Part shown: in pieces, positions 8,679 through 17,379 of the stretch | Layout of the letters: each line of letters starts with the position of its first letter | Numbering within the stretch: position 1 is the stretch's first letter | Assembly (NCBI GenBank): GCA_017547845.1 | Contig: JAFYNZ010000017.1 | Span: 1 to 64,000, forward strand | Source of the DNA: Muribaculaceae bacterium | Lineage (GTDB): Bacteria > Bacteroidota > Bacteroidia > Bacteroidales > Muribaculaceae | Direction of reading: 5' to 3' | Length of the DNA stretch: 64,000 bases | Translations under genes and position numbers: made by a program | Notes under the pieces: generated by a model | Told to the model about the DNA's origin: nothing | The model's input: only the letters and a program-made list of their open reading frames with translations | Databases searched by the model: none

Positions 8679-11600
8679 ATGAAGAAGTTCACAGAATATA
8701 GCAAACAGCTTAACCTTTCCGACATCAATAAGGAGATGTTGGCAAAGTGGGATGAGAATCATCTCTTCGAAGCGAGTATGACAGAACGTGAGGGTTGTCC
8801 TTCATTCGTGTTCTACGAAGGTCCACCGTCAGCAAACGGTATGCCAGGTATTCACCACGTTATGGCTCGTACTATCAAGGATATTTTCTGCCGCTACAAG
8901 ACTATGCAAGGCTTCCACGTGAAGCGTAAAGCAGGTTGGGATACTCACGGTCTTCCTGTTGAATTGGGCGTTGAAAAGACTCTCGGTATCACTAAGGAAG
9001 ACATCGGTAAGAAGATCTCTGTCGATGAATATAATGCTGCTTGTCGTCGCGAGGTGATGAAATACACTAAGGAATGGACCGATCTTACTCACCAGATGGG
9101 TTACTGGGTCGACCTCAGCGATCCATACATCACTTACGACAATCGCTACATCGAGACTGTGTGGTGGCTTCTTAAGGAACTCTACAAGAAGGGTTATCTC
9201 TACAAGGGCTACACCATCCAACCATATTCTCCTGGTGCGGGTACAGGTCTTAGCTCTCACGAACTTAACCAGCCGGGTTGCTATCGTGATGTGAAGGACA
9301 CTACTGTGACTGCATTGTTCAAGATTAAGAATCCTCGCGAAGAAATGACTCAATGGGGTACACCTTACTTCATCGCATGGACCACAACTCCTTGGACATT
9401 GCCTTCTAACACAGCGCTTTGCGTTGGCCCGAAGATTGACTACGTTTGCGTACAGACCTACAATCCTTACAATGGCGAAAAGATTTCAGTGGTGCTTGCT
9501 GAGTCTCGTTTGTCGGCTTACTTCAAGGCAGACGGTGCTAAGATGGCACTCGAAGACTACAAGCCCGGCGATAAGGTGGTGCCTTACAAGGTGGTCGGCA
9601 AATACACCGGCGAAGAACTTGTCGGCATGCAATATGCTCAACTTATGCCATGGGTTAAGCCATTGGAAAAGGTGGACGACCTCGCTGCTGACTTCGTGAA
9701 GAAGGCTGCTGAAGCTAATCCTGAACGTTGCTTCTGCGTAGGTACAGACAAATTCGTAGAACTCGAGTCTGAAGCGTTCCGCGTAATCCCTGGTGACTAT
9801 GTGACAACAGATGATGGTACAGGTATCGTACACATCGCTCCGACATTTGGTGCTGATGACGCCAAGGTGGCAAAGGCTGCAGGTATCCCATCACTCTTCA
9901 TGATCAACCTCAAGGGTGAAACTCGTCCGATGGTAGACCTCACCGGTAAATACTACACTATCGATGAGTGTGCTCCTGAGTTTGTCGAAATGTGTGTCAA
10001 TAAGGAAGCATATGGCGTTCACGCAGGCGACTATGTGAAGAATGCTTACGCTCCTCAATATAATGTGAATGGTGCTTACAATGCTGAAGCGGCAGAGAAA
10101 GATGAAGACTTGAACATCGTCATCTGTATGGAAATGAAGCAAGCCGGCGAAGCATTCAAGATCGAAAAGCATGTCCACAACTATCCTCACTGCTGGCGTA
10201 CCGACAAACCGGTGCTTTACTATCCATTGGATAGTTGGTTTGTGCGCACTACAGCTGCTCGTGAGCGTATGATCGAACTTAACAACACTATCAAGTGGAA
10301 ACCTGCTGCTACAGGTACAGGTCGCTTCGGTAAGTGGCTCGAAAACCTCCAAGACTGGAACCTCTCTCGTAGCCGTTACTGGGGTATTCCATTGCCAATC
10401 TGGCGCACTGAAGATGGCAAGGAAGAGATGTGCATCGGTTCTTACGAAGAACTTTGTGCAGCTATCGACGACTCTGTGAAGGCAGGCTTCATGAGCGAAA
10501 ATATCTTCACAGCCAAGGGCTTTGTGCCGGGCGTAATGTCGAAGGAAAACTACGACAAGATTGACATCCACCGTCCATATGTCGACGATGTAATCTTGGT
10601 ATCAGCAAGTGGCAAGCCTATGAAGCGTGAGCTCGACTTGATCGACGTATGGTTTGACTCAGGTGCTATGCCATATGCTCAAATCCACTATCCATTTGAA
10701 AACAAGGACGTGTTTGACAATCGCGAAGTATACCCTTGCGACTTCATCGCTGAAGGTGTCGACCAGACTCGTGGATGGTTCTACACATTGCACGCAATTG
10801 CGACAATGGTGTTTGACAACGTTGCATTCAAGGCTGTAATTTCTAACGGTCTCGTGCTTGATAAGAACGGCAACAAGATGTCGAAGCGTCTCGGCAATGC
10901 TATCAACCCATTCTCTAACATCGAGCAATTTGGTAGCGACCCTGTGCGTTGGTACATGATCGAAAACTCTCAGCCATGGGATAACTTGAAGTATGACGAA
11001 GAAGGTGTGGCAGAAGTGAGCCGTAAGCTCTTCTCTACATTATATAATACATATAAGTTCTTTGCGCTCTATGCCAACGTCGATGGTTTCACAGCGACTG
11101 AAGCTGATGTAGAGTTTGCTAAGCGTCCTGAAATCGACCGCTGGATCTTGTCATTGCTCAACACTTTGGTCAAGACAGTGGAAGACTCGCTCAACGATTA
11201 CGAACCAACTCGTGCTGCTCGTGCTATCTCTGAGTTTGTCAACGACAACCTCTCTAACTGGTATGTGCGTCTCAATCGTAAGCGTTTCTGGGCTGGCGAA
11301 ATGAACGAAGACAAGCTTTCTGCATATCAGACACTTTATGTCTGCTTGAAGACAGTGGCTCAGTTGATGGCGCCTATCGCTCCATTCTACTCTGACCGTC
11401 TCTACTCTGATTTGATGCAGACTGTCAATGGTCAAGAGTATACCACAGTTCACCTTTCTCGCTACCCAGTGGCAGAAGACTTCAAGGTCAATAAGCAACT
11501 CGAAGCTCAAATGCAGTTGGCTCAAGATGTGACATCAAATGTACTCGCACTTCGTCGTAAGGTCAACATCAAGGTGCGTCAGCCACTTCAAACGTTGCTC

Positions 11601-12242
11601 GTGCCTGTCGTAGATGCCGATCAACGTCAGAAGGTAGAGTCAATGGCCGAACTCATCATGTCGGAAGTTAACGTCAAGGAAATCAAGATTGTAGATAACG
11701 AAGAGAGTGGTCTTGTGAAGCGTGTGAAGGCTGACTTCAAGAAGCTCGGTCCTCGTTACGGTAAGATCATGAAGCAACTCGGTAAGGCTATCCAAGAGAT
11801 GGATCAGAAGCAAATCTCTGAACTCGAACGCAATGGTCAATACACATTTGCCGAACTTCCTGAGTCACCGGTTGTTACTACAGAAGATGTAGAAATCATT
11901 CCTGAAGATGTACCGGGATGGCTTGTAGCCAACGATGGCAACATCACAGTAGCGCTCGACGTGACTGTCACAGACGAGTTGCGCAACGAGGGTATGGCTC
12001 GTGAATTGGTCAACAGAATCCAAAACATCCGTAAGAGCAGCGACTTCGAAATCACTGACAAGGTGATGGTAGAAATCACTCGCAACGAGCAGACAGATGC
12101 TGCTATCCAGACATTTGGCAGCTATATCTCAGCTCAAGTTTTGGCTACTGAGATCAACATCGTAGATGCAATCGAAGATGAACGCGGCGTAGAACTTGAC
12201 ATCGACGGCATCGTGGTCAAAGTTCTTGTCGTGAAAAAATAG
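8679..12242 (+). CDS. ileS: Isoleucyl-tRNA synthetase
   Basis: This is a class I aminoacyl-tRNA synthetase that charges tRNA-Ile. The HIGH-type motif is present as NGMPGIHHVMAR near residue 55 and the KMSKS motif as GNKMSKRLGNA near residue 730. A large editing domain lies between them. The 1187-residue length, the absence of a C-terminal CxxC zinc motif and the wording of the N-terminal half place it with the long, eukaryote-like IleS type, which in other bacteria is often less sensitive to mupirocin; that property is inferred. Codon use is strongly biased, as expected of a highly expressed gene. It is followed 22 nt later by the DksA-like gene. Confidence 0.97.
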   Translation: MKKFTEYSKQLNLSDINKEMLAKWDENHLFEASMTEREGCPSFVFYEGPPSANGMPGIHHVMARTIKDIFCRYKTMQGFHVKRKAGWDTHGLPVELGVEKTLGITKEDIGKKISVDEYNAACRREVMKYTKEWTDLTHQMGYWVDLSDPYITYDNRYIETVWWLLKELYKKGYLYKGYTIQPYSPGAGTGLSSHELNQPGCYRDVKDTTVTALFKIKNPREEMTQWGTPYFIAWTTTPWTLPSNTALCVGPKIDYVCVQTYNPYNGEKISVVLAESRLSAYFKADGAKMALEDYKPGDKVVPYKVVGKYTGEELVGMQYAQLMPWVKPLEKVDDLAADFVKKAAEANPERCFCVGTDKFVELESEAFRVIPGDYVTTDDGTGIVHIAPTFGADDAKVAKAAGIPSLFMINLKGETRPMVDLTGKYYTIDECAPEFVEMCVNKEAYGVHAGDYVKNAYAPQYNVNGAYNAEAAEKDEDLNIVICMEMKQAGEAFKIEKHVHNYPHCWRTDKPVLYYPLDSWFVRTTAARERMIELNNTIKWKPAATGTGRFGKWLENLQDWNLSRSRYWGIPLPIWRTEDGKEEMCIGSYEELCAAIDDSVKAGFMSENIFTAKGFVPGVMSKENYDKIDIHRPYVDDVILVSASGKPMKRELDLIDVWFDSGAMPYAQIHYPFENKDVFDNREVYPCDFIAEGVDQTRGWFYTLHAIATMVFDNVAFKAVISNGLVLDKNGNKMSKRLGNAINPFSNIEQFGSDPVRWYMIENSQPWDNLKYDEEGVAEVSRKLFSTLYNTYKFFALYANVDGFTATEADVEFAKRPEIDRWILSLLNTLVKTVEDSLNDYEPTRAARAISEFVNDNLSNWYVRLNRKRFWAGEMNEDKLSAYQTLYVCLKTVAQLMAPIAPFYSDRLYSDLMQTVNGQEYTTVHLSRYPVAEDFKVNKQLEAQMQLAQDVTSNVLALRRKVNIKVRQPLQTLLVPVVDADQRQKVESMAELIMSEVNVKEIKIVDNEESGLVKRVKADFKKLGPRYGKIMKQLGKAIQEMDQKQISELERNGQYTFAELPESPVVTTEDVEIIPEDVPGWLVANDGNITVALDVTVTDELRNEGMARELVNRIQNIRKSSDFEITDKVMVEITRNEQTDAAIQTFGSYISAQVLATEINIVDAIEDERGVELDIDGIVVKVLVVKK

Positions 12243-12264
12243 TAACCTATAAATTGTTACCACA

Positions 12265-12636
12265 ATGAGTGATAGAAAGAGATATTCCGATGAAGAATTG
12301 CAAGAATTCAAAGAGTTGATTCAAGCAAAACTCGATAAGGCTATCAAGGAGTATGAACTCCTTCGTGCCAATATCGTCAATGATGAAGGTAATGGAATCA
12401 GCGACACATCTCGCTCATTCAACGTGCTCGAAGAGAGCACAAGCACATTGCTTAAGTCGGAATCTGCGCATTTGGCAAAGCGTCAGCTTGACTTTATCCA
12501 GAAGCTTCAAGCAGCGTTGGTGCGAATCGAGAATAAGACTTATGGAGTGTGTCGCGAGACCGGCGAGCTTATCCCTAAGGATCGATTGCGTGCAGTGCCT
12601 CATGCGACGCTCTCTATCGCAGCTAAACAAAAATAA
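12265..12636 (+). CDS. DksA/TraR-family protein lacking most zinc-finger cysteines
   Basis: This 123-residue protein has an N-terminal coiled coil (about residues 5-85) and a C-terminal DksA/TraR globular part with YGVCRETGELIPKDRLRAVPHATLS. Members bind the secondary channel of RNA polymerase and modulate initiation together with ppGpp. The canonical finger has four cysteines; here only Cys95 or so remains, so the domain cannot bind zinc in the usual way. Such cysteine-poor versions are known, for example DksA2 of Pseudomonas, and seem common in Bacteroidetes. It lies between ileS (22 nt upstream) and lspA (12 nt downstream), a tight run suggesting one operon. Confidence 0.9.
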   Translation: MSDRKRYSDEELQEFKELIQAKLDKAIKEYELLRANIVNDEGNGISDTSRSFNVLEESTSTLLKSESAHLAKRQLDFIQKLQAALVRIENKTYGVCRETGELIPKDRLRAVPHATLSIAAKQK

Positions 12637-12648
12637 TCTATCAATCGA

Positions 12649-13290
12649 ATGAAGATTAATAAAGGATGTCTGATTGCGATGATTATCTGCTTGGTAATCA
12701 TCGCCGATCAGGCTTTTAAGATATGGGTTAAGACCAACTTCTACATGGGTGAAGACTACGAGATCACATCGTGGTTTCACCTTAAGTTTATTGAAAACAA
12801 CGGCATGGCTTTCGGTCTTGAGTTGTGGAACAAGATGGTCTTGACGCTTGGTCGTATTGTCGCTGTCGGATTTATCACATATTTCTTGTTGAATATACGC
12901 AATGTGGCAGATATTCGCACAGGCTTTCTGGTCAGTGTGTCGCTGATTGCTGCCGGAGCTGCCGGTAATATCTTAGACTGCGTGTTCTACGGACAGCTCT
13001 TCGATAATCCTTATCCACCGCAGTTGGCACAGATGTTCCCGCCTGATGGTGGCTATGCAGGGTGGTTTGAGGGTAGAGTAGTTGATATGCTCTACTTCCC
13101 ATTCTTCTCATTCACTTGGCCTGACTGGATGCCGATTGTAGGCGGACAGCAATATGAGTTCTTCCAGTATATATTCAACATAGCAGACTCAGCGATTTGT
13201 GTCGGAGTCTTCTTGCTATTGTTTTTCTACTCTAAGGACGTCAATATTGCGTTGCAGTCGTTGAAGAAAACTTCGGAAAACGAAAAGTAA
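12649..13290 (+). CDS. lspA: Lipoprotein signal peptidase (signal peptidase II)
   Basis: LspA is an inner-membrane aspartyl protease that removes the signal peptide from diacylglyceryl-modified prolipoproteins. Four hydrophobic segments are seen (about residues 5-25, 62-84, 90-112 and 175-200). The two catalytic aspartates are probably in GNILDCVFYG/VVDMLYFP and FNIADSAI. At 213 residues it is longer than the E. coli enzyme (164) because of an insertion rich in Pro and Gly around residues 120-165, typical of Bacteroidetes forms. Its substrates in this window include the DUF4296, 22.7-kb and S9-peptidase lipoproteins. It is 10 nt from the following lipoprotein gene. Confidence 0.95.
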   Translation: MKINKGCLIAMIICLVIIADQAFKIWVKTNFYMGEDYEITSWFHLKFIENNGMAFGLELWNKMVLTLGRIVAVGFITYFLLNIRNVADIRTGFLVSVSLIAAGAAGNILDCVFYGQLFDNPYPPQLAQMFPPDGGYAGWFEGRVVDMLYFPFFSFTWPDWMPIVGGQQYEFFQYIFNIADSAICVGVFLLLFFYSKDVNIALQSLKKTSENEK

Positions 13291-13300
13291 CCCATTCGCT

Positions 13301-14245
13301 ATGAGAAAGTCGCTGTGGTGCATATTAGTGTTGTTGGTCGTTGTGGCATGTTCTGACCGTCCGAAGATGGTGGTCGACGATGACACAATGGTCGACTTGC
13401 TTGTCGATATACATCGAGGCGATGCTTATTTGGCGAGTGGCTCAGCTTCCTTCGTGACTGATTCTGCCAAGAAGGTTTTGCGTCAGTCGATACTCAAGAA
13501 GCATGGTGTCACTCAAGAGCAGTTTGACTCTTCCCTCAATTGGTATGGTCACAACATTGACCACTATGTCAAGCTATATGCAGAGGTGGAGAAGAAACTC
13601 GAAGTTCATCTCGAGAATGCGCGTCTGAGAGCTGAGTCAAGTGGCGAAATGATTGCCGCTAAGTCTGACGATGCATCCAACTTGTGGCGTGGAGCTCCGA
13701 TAAAGCGTATCAGCAAAATTGAAGATACTCACTTCATAAGTTTCGAACTTGATAGTGCAGCCGGCATCGTTGCAGGCGATAGAGTGCATTGGCAGTTCAG
13801 AAAGTCAAACGTGACATCGGACATGCAGATGTTTATCGGCGTAGAGTATGATGACAGTTGCACATCCTACATCACTCGTGCTTTCACGCAGACCACCACT
13901 ACTTGCAAGCTTACTTTGCAGACCGATACTTGCAAAACATTAAAACGCATCTATGGCTATGCTCACTTCTTCCCTGAAGACAAGGAGATAATCTATATCG
14001 ATAGCATAAGAGTGGAGAAGATGCCATTTGTCGAGTCAAATTACTCGCAAATCTCGAGTCAACGCAATTTCTATCCTATGCAAAAGCTCCGTGAGAAGAA
14101 AGCTCAGTCGGAGCAGGCAGACTCGATAGATGAACCGAGTGCAATCGATGAACCACAAATGCCTGATGATGAGATGCGTCGTGAGCCTGTCGGAGCGCCG
14201 GCGTCTTCTCTGAGAATAATGTCGACAGGTACAAATCCTCGATAA
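13301..14245 (+). CDS. DUF4296 lipoprotein
   Basis: The protein starts with a lipoprotein signal, MRKSLWCILVLLVVVAC, with the lipidated Cys at residue 17. The DUF4296 domain follows (about residues 25-110), recognisable by a short helical block around LLVDIHRGDAYLA and a second around QSILKKHGVTQEQFDSSL. The middle part (about 120-250) looks like a beta-rich domain, and the last 50 residues are acidic and Pro-rich. The function is unknown. Gene order next to lspA is often conserved in Bacteroidales, which suggests an envelope role; this is inference. Confidence 0.85.
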   Translation: MRKSLWCILVLLVVVACSDRPKMVVDDDTMVDLLVDIHRGDAYLASGSASFVTDSAKKVLRQSILKKHGVTQEQFDSSLNWYGHNIDHYVKLYAEVEKKLEVHLENARLRAESSGEMIAAKSDDASNLWRGAPIKRISKIEDTHFISFELDSAAGIVAGDRVHWQFRKSNVTSDMQMFIGVEYDDSCTSYITRAFTQTTTTCKLTLQTDTCKTLKRIYGYAHFFPEDKEIIYIDSIRVEKMPFVESNYSQISSQRNFYPMQKLREKKAQSEQADSIDEPSAIDEPQMPDDEMRREPVGAPASSLRIMSTGTNPR

Positions 14246-14255
14246 TCAGCACACT

Positions 14256-14480
14256 ATGAAGATTGAAAGGCACCTGTCGCGACTCGTAGTAGAGGATAGA
14301 TGTGGAAAGGTCTCCCGACATGCTATGTCGATTTTGAGTATTCAAATCACCGACGGAGTGATAAATGGATATGAGATTGAGGCCTACGAGCGTGAGATAG
14401 AGGCTGTGACTTACCACGATCGACCGTTATTGATAGCGACCTCTGACGACGGATTAATCACGATGAATGAGGTGTTGTAA
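14256..14480 (+). CDS. Small protein of unknown function
   Basis: A 74-residue protein beginning MKIERHLSRLVVEDRC. It starts 10 nt after the DUF4296 gene on the same strand and its codon use matches its neighbours, so I take it as real. It looks like a compact beta-rich domain and has no signal peptide. Its last 27 bases overlap the end of comEC on the other strand. I do not recognise a family with certainty. Confidence 0.7.
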   Translation: MKIERHLSRLVVEDRCGKVSRHAMSILSIQITDGVINGYEIEAYEREIEAVTYHDRPLLIATSDDGLITMNEVL

Positions 14481-16451
14481 AGCCCCTCTTTGAGAAATAG
14501 AATATAGGTTTACACCTATACTTTGGCCCTCTCTGATGAGGGCTTTTTCTTTAGTGTCAAATATTTCAGGCATAAGTACGATTGTGGTCGGCGCATAGAT
14601 GTCAAGCAGGTCGGCAATATTGCCACGATACCCTTTGCATAAGATGAGGTAGTCGCACGGACGAGGTGATAGTTTAGTGCTGTCGACTTGGTCAATCATG
14701 CGTTGAGTCATTCTGTTGTCGTCAATACACATCAGCGACTTCCCGTAGATTGTGGTCAACGAGTTTCGGTTGCGTGGCAATTGAATGGTGCTGTCGTTGC
14801 CATCATAATAGACTCTGACAAGGTTGTCGTCCCATCTGTCTTGGATAATGAAGCCGTCAAGCGGACGATCAGTCGGTCCGGTAAGAGCTATCAACAGACT
14901 GGAAGACAGAGCGATAAGAGTATAGATGAGCAAGAGGCGTTTCCGGCTGCCGAGCCACATCGAAAGCAACACTATAAAGCAGAAATAGACAGGAATTGAT
15001 ATGGGTGAAATCCATACGTTTTCGATTACAGAGCCATCAAGAGTCAGCCACTCCATCAGCGACATGAGAGCCCTGTAGCCATAGTCAAGCGCCATCGAAG
15101 TTGCGATAAAATCGATGCCTAATGCCGACAGCGTAATGTGCAGAATTGCTATGCCGATATATAGAGGTAGCAAAGGGATAGTGATAACATTGATAGGAAG
15201 AAACATCAGCGAGAAGGTGTGGAAATAGTGAGCAGTGAGTATCCAACTTCCTAATACTGCGGTCAGAGTAGTCAGGATAGTAGCAACAACGTTATAGAGT
15301 CGAGGGTTGTGAAATCGGTTGACAAAATTAAACTTGTCGGTGAGGAGTAATATAGATGCGACAGTGGTCGCACTGAGTTGAAGACCGATGTTGAAGATTG
15401 ACAGAGGATCGGCAATGACGATGAATGTCACAGCAGCGAGAAGTGAGTTGATGCTATCGTTGTGGCGTTCAAGTATGAGTGCTGAGAAATAAAATGTGGC
15501 CATCACGGCTGCTCTGACCACCGACGGCGACATGCCGGTGATAAATGCAAATGTCCATAATCCGATGATTGTCAGCAGATATATCCATTTGGGGGAGGCT
15601 ACAATGCGCAGAGGATAGAGCAAAAAGGAGAGTATGAGAGCTATGATGCCCATGTGCAGACCGCTAAGTGCCAGAATGTGAGCTATGCCGACATCGCTGA
15701 ATTTCTCGTTGATTTCGTCGGGCATATAGTCTTTGTCGCCAAGGAGCATTGTAATGATGAAGTTTTGAGTGGGGCGTTGAAGGCTGCTACGTTCTACGAT
15801 AGAGACCAGATTGTCACGAATCGATGTCGACACAGACTTCCAAGTGTCTTTGTGGTCGATGTAGTGCAGATGCTCCGTGTCGCAGTATTGGCGGTATCTG
15901 ATGCCATTGTGAAGCATGTAGGAAGCGTAGTCGCTACCTTGATAGTTGCGACTATTGACGATTGGTTCAAAGTCTTGGAGGAAACTTATGCGATTGCCGA
16001 CCTGAAGAGTTGTGCCGCCTGTCGTGATTACGGCATTGAAATCTTTGATGTCGTGGGGAGTGCCGTCTAAGTTTCTGAAACTTTCGACTTTCACGCGCAG
16101 GCGGTCGCCGTCAGTGGTGGTTTCGACATCCTCTATAGTTGCAAATGCATATCCCTTATACTCCGCTTTGTCGAAGTCGATATGCTTCGGATAATGAGAC
16201 GAACTGCATAGCATGCCGATGCCGATGAAGCTCAGACTTATCCACGACCAATGCCAGTCGCGTAGACGCAGACTCATCGCAGGCTTGCGACTCAGGAGAT
16301 GCAAAGCGACAAATATAGCCAATGCCACTCCAAGACACGCAATAGGGATTGCTATCGGCAACTCTCGGAAACCGATAAGTATTCCGACAATGGTCGATGT
16401 CAGAATGGTGATGAATGGTTGACGACTTAGCACTGCGATGAATCTATTCAC
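14454..16451 (-). CDS. ComEC/Rec2-family competence membrane protein
   Basis: This 665-residue polytopic inner-membrane protein belongs to the DNA-uptake channel family. It shows an N-terminal DUF4131 region (about 25-180) and the ComEC core with IAHILALSGLHMGIIALIL near residue 255 and about eight further membrane segments to 500. The C-terminal 150 residues do not show the HxHxDH signature of the metallo-beta-lactamase nuclease domain found in long ComEC proteins, so this is a short form. The start is GTG, placed one base after the aroE stop (TGA-T-GTG); the overlapping ATG is followed at once by a stop. This arrangement suggests coupled translation with aroE. Actual competence is not shown. 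Confidence 0.9.
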   Translation of the reverse strand: MNRFIAVLSRQPFITILTSTIVGILIGFRELPIAIPIACLGVALAIFVALHLLSRKPAMSLRLRDWHWSWISLSFIGIGMLCSSSHYPKHIDFDKAEYKGYAFATIEDVETTTDGDRLRVKVESFRNLDGTPHDIKDFNAVITTGGTTLQVGNRISFLQDFEPIVNSRNYQGSDYASYMLHNGIRYRQYCDTEHLHYIDHKDTWKSVSTSIRDNLVSIVERSSLQRPTQNFIITMLLGDKDYMPDEINEKFSDVGIAHILALSGLHMGIIALILSFLLYPLRIVASPKWIYLLTIIGLWTFAFITGMSPSVVRAAVMATFYFSALILERHNDSINSLLAAVTFIVIADPLSIFNIGLQLSATTVASILLLTDKFNFVNRFHNPRLYNVVATILTTLTAVLGSWILTAHYFHTFSLMFLPINVITIPLLPLYIGIAILHITLSALGIDFIATSMALDYGYRALMSLMEWLTLDGSVIENVWISPISIPVYFCFIVLLSMWLGSRKRLLLIYTLIALSSSLLIALTGPTDRPLDGFIIQDRWDDNLVRVYYDGNDSTIQLPRNRNSLTTIYGKSLMCIDDNRMTQRMIDQVDSTKLSPRPCDYLILCKGYRGNIADLLDIYAPTTIVLMPEIFDTKEKALIREGQSIGVNLYSISQRGALQHLIHRD
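14526..14551 (+). terminator. Terminator of the dksA-lspA operon, inside comEC
   Basis: The hairpin GCCCTC-TCTGAT-GAGGGC (14526-14543) is followed by TTTTTCTTT on the + strand, 46 nt after the small-protein stop. It lies within the 3' coding part of the convergent comEC gene. Confidence 0.85.
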
Positions 16452-16452
16452 A

Positions 16453-17220
16453 TCAGTCGAGATTCGTGTTCCAGATTTTCCAAGATTCTTCGGCCTGTAG
16501 TACGAGCATTTCAGTGCCGTTTTTTATTTGTGCACCATGAGCTTCACATGCGATTAAGAACATTGTTTTCTCAGGATTATAGACCAAGTCGTAGCATAGA
16601 TGTTCCTCCGTCAGGGCATAGTAAATAATATCCGGCATTGCCATTGTGTTAGGATACATACCCAATGGTGTGGTGTTGACGATAACTTTATGATCGAAAA
16701 TAATATCATCTGTCAGATCATAATATGTCATAGAAGACTTGTCGTGACTGCGAGAGACAAATTGAACTTTGACATCGAGTGCTCGAAGAGCGTGTTCCAC
16801 AGCCTTAGATGCACCTCCGGTGCCTAATATCATAGCTTTGGTATGATTGGAAGTCAACAATGGGCGAATGCTTTCTCTGAAGCCTATGACATCGGTGTTG
16901 TGTCCGATGAGTCTGACACTTCCGTCGCTGATATGTTCGATTTTGATGACATTGACGGCTCCGATAGCTTCAGCTTCCGGACTTAATTCGTCAAGCAACG
17001 GAATCACCTCCTGCTTGTAGGGGATTGTCACGTTGAGCCCTTTCAGCGTAGGATGAGAAGCGATGATATCCTTGAGATGCTCGATAGTCGGCAGCTCAAA
17101 ATTGAGATATTCGGCATCTATATGCTCGTCTTCAAATTTGCGACTGAAATACTGACTCGAAAAACTATGCGATAGTTTCTTGCCAATCAATCCGTAGATG
17201 TCATGTTTCCTGTTGTCCAT
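16453..17220 (-). CDS. aroE: Shikimate dehydrogenase
   Basis: AroE reduces 3-dehydroshikimate to shikimate with NADPH in the chorismate pathway. The substrate domain shows KLSHSFSS, the catalytic Lys in NVTIPYKQ and Asp in GHNTD. The Rossmann nucleotide loop is GTGGASKA. The length (255-260 residues) is normal. I choose ATG 17220 (MDNRKHDIYG) over ATG 17235, because a promoter predicts transcription starting only a few bases before 17235. It is followed directly by comEC. Confidence 0.94.
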   Translation of the reverse strand: MDNRKHDIYGLIGKKLSHSFSSQYFSRKFEDEHIDAEYLNFELPTIEHLKDIIASHPTLKGLNVTIPYKQEVIPLLDELSPEAEAIGAVNVIKIEHISDGSVRLIGHNTDVIGFRESIRPLLTSNHTKAMILGTGGASKAVEHALRALDVKVQFVSRSHDKSSMTYYDLTDDIIFDHKVIVNTTPLGMYPNTMAMPDIIYYALTEEHLCYDLVYNPEKTMFLIACEAHGAQIKNGTEMLVLQAEESWKIWNTNLD

Positions 17221-17244
17221 ATCGTTGAGTGTCATTTAGATGTG

Positions 17245-17277
17245 CAAATATACGCAGAAACTACACAACCGACCAAA
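17245..17277 (-). promoter_or_regulatory. Predicted -33/-7 promoter of aroE-comEC
   Basis: Read on the minus strand: TTTG (17277-17274), a 21-nt spacer, TATATTTG (17252-17245). Transcription would begin near 17238-17241, which supports the downstream ATG of aroE. Confidence 0.7.
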
Positions 17278-17325
17278 TCTTTGTCGGAAAATATCTGTCA
17301 GCCCTAATGATTGAGGGACTACATG

Positions 17326-17357
17326 GTTGCCAAAATCAGAATTTCTCATTAACTTTG
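17326..17357 (+). promoter_or_regulatory. Predicted -33/-7 promoter of tex
   Basis: GTTG (17326-17329), a 20-nt spacer and TAACTTTG (17350-17357). The predicted leader is about 18 nt. Confidence 0.75.
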
Positions 17358-17379
17358 GCGTGTATAAACACCATCAACT

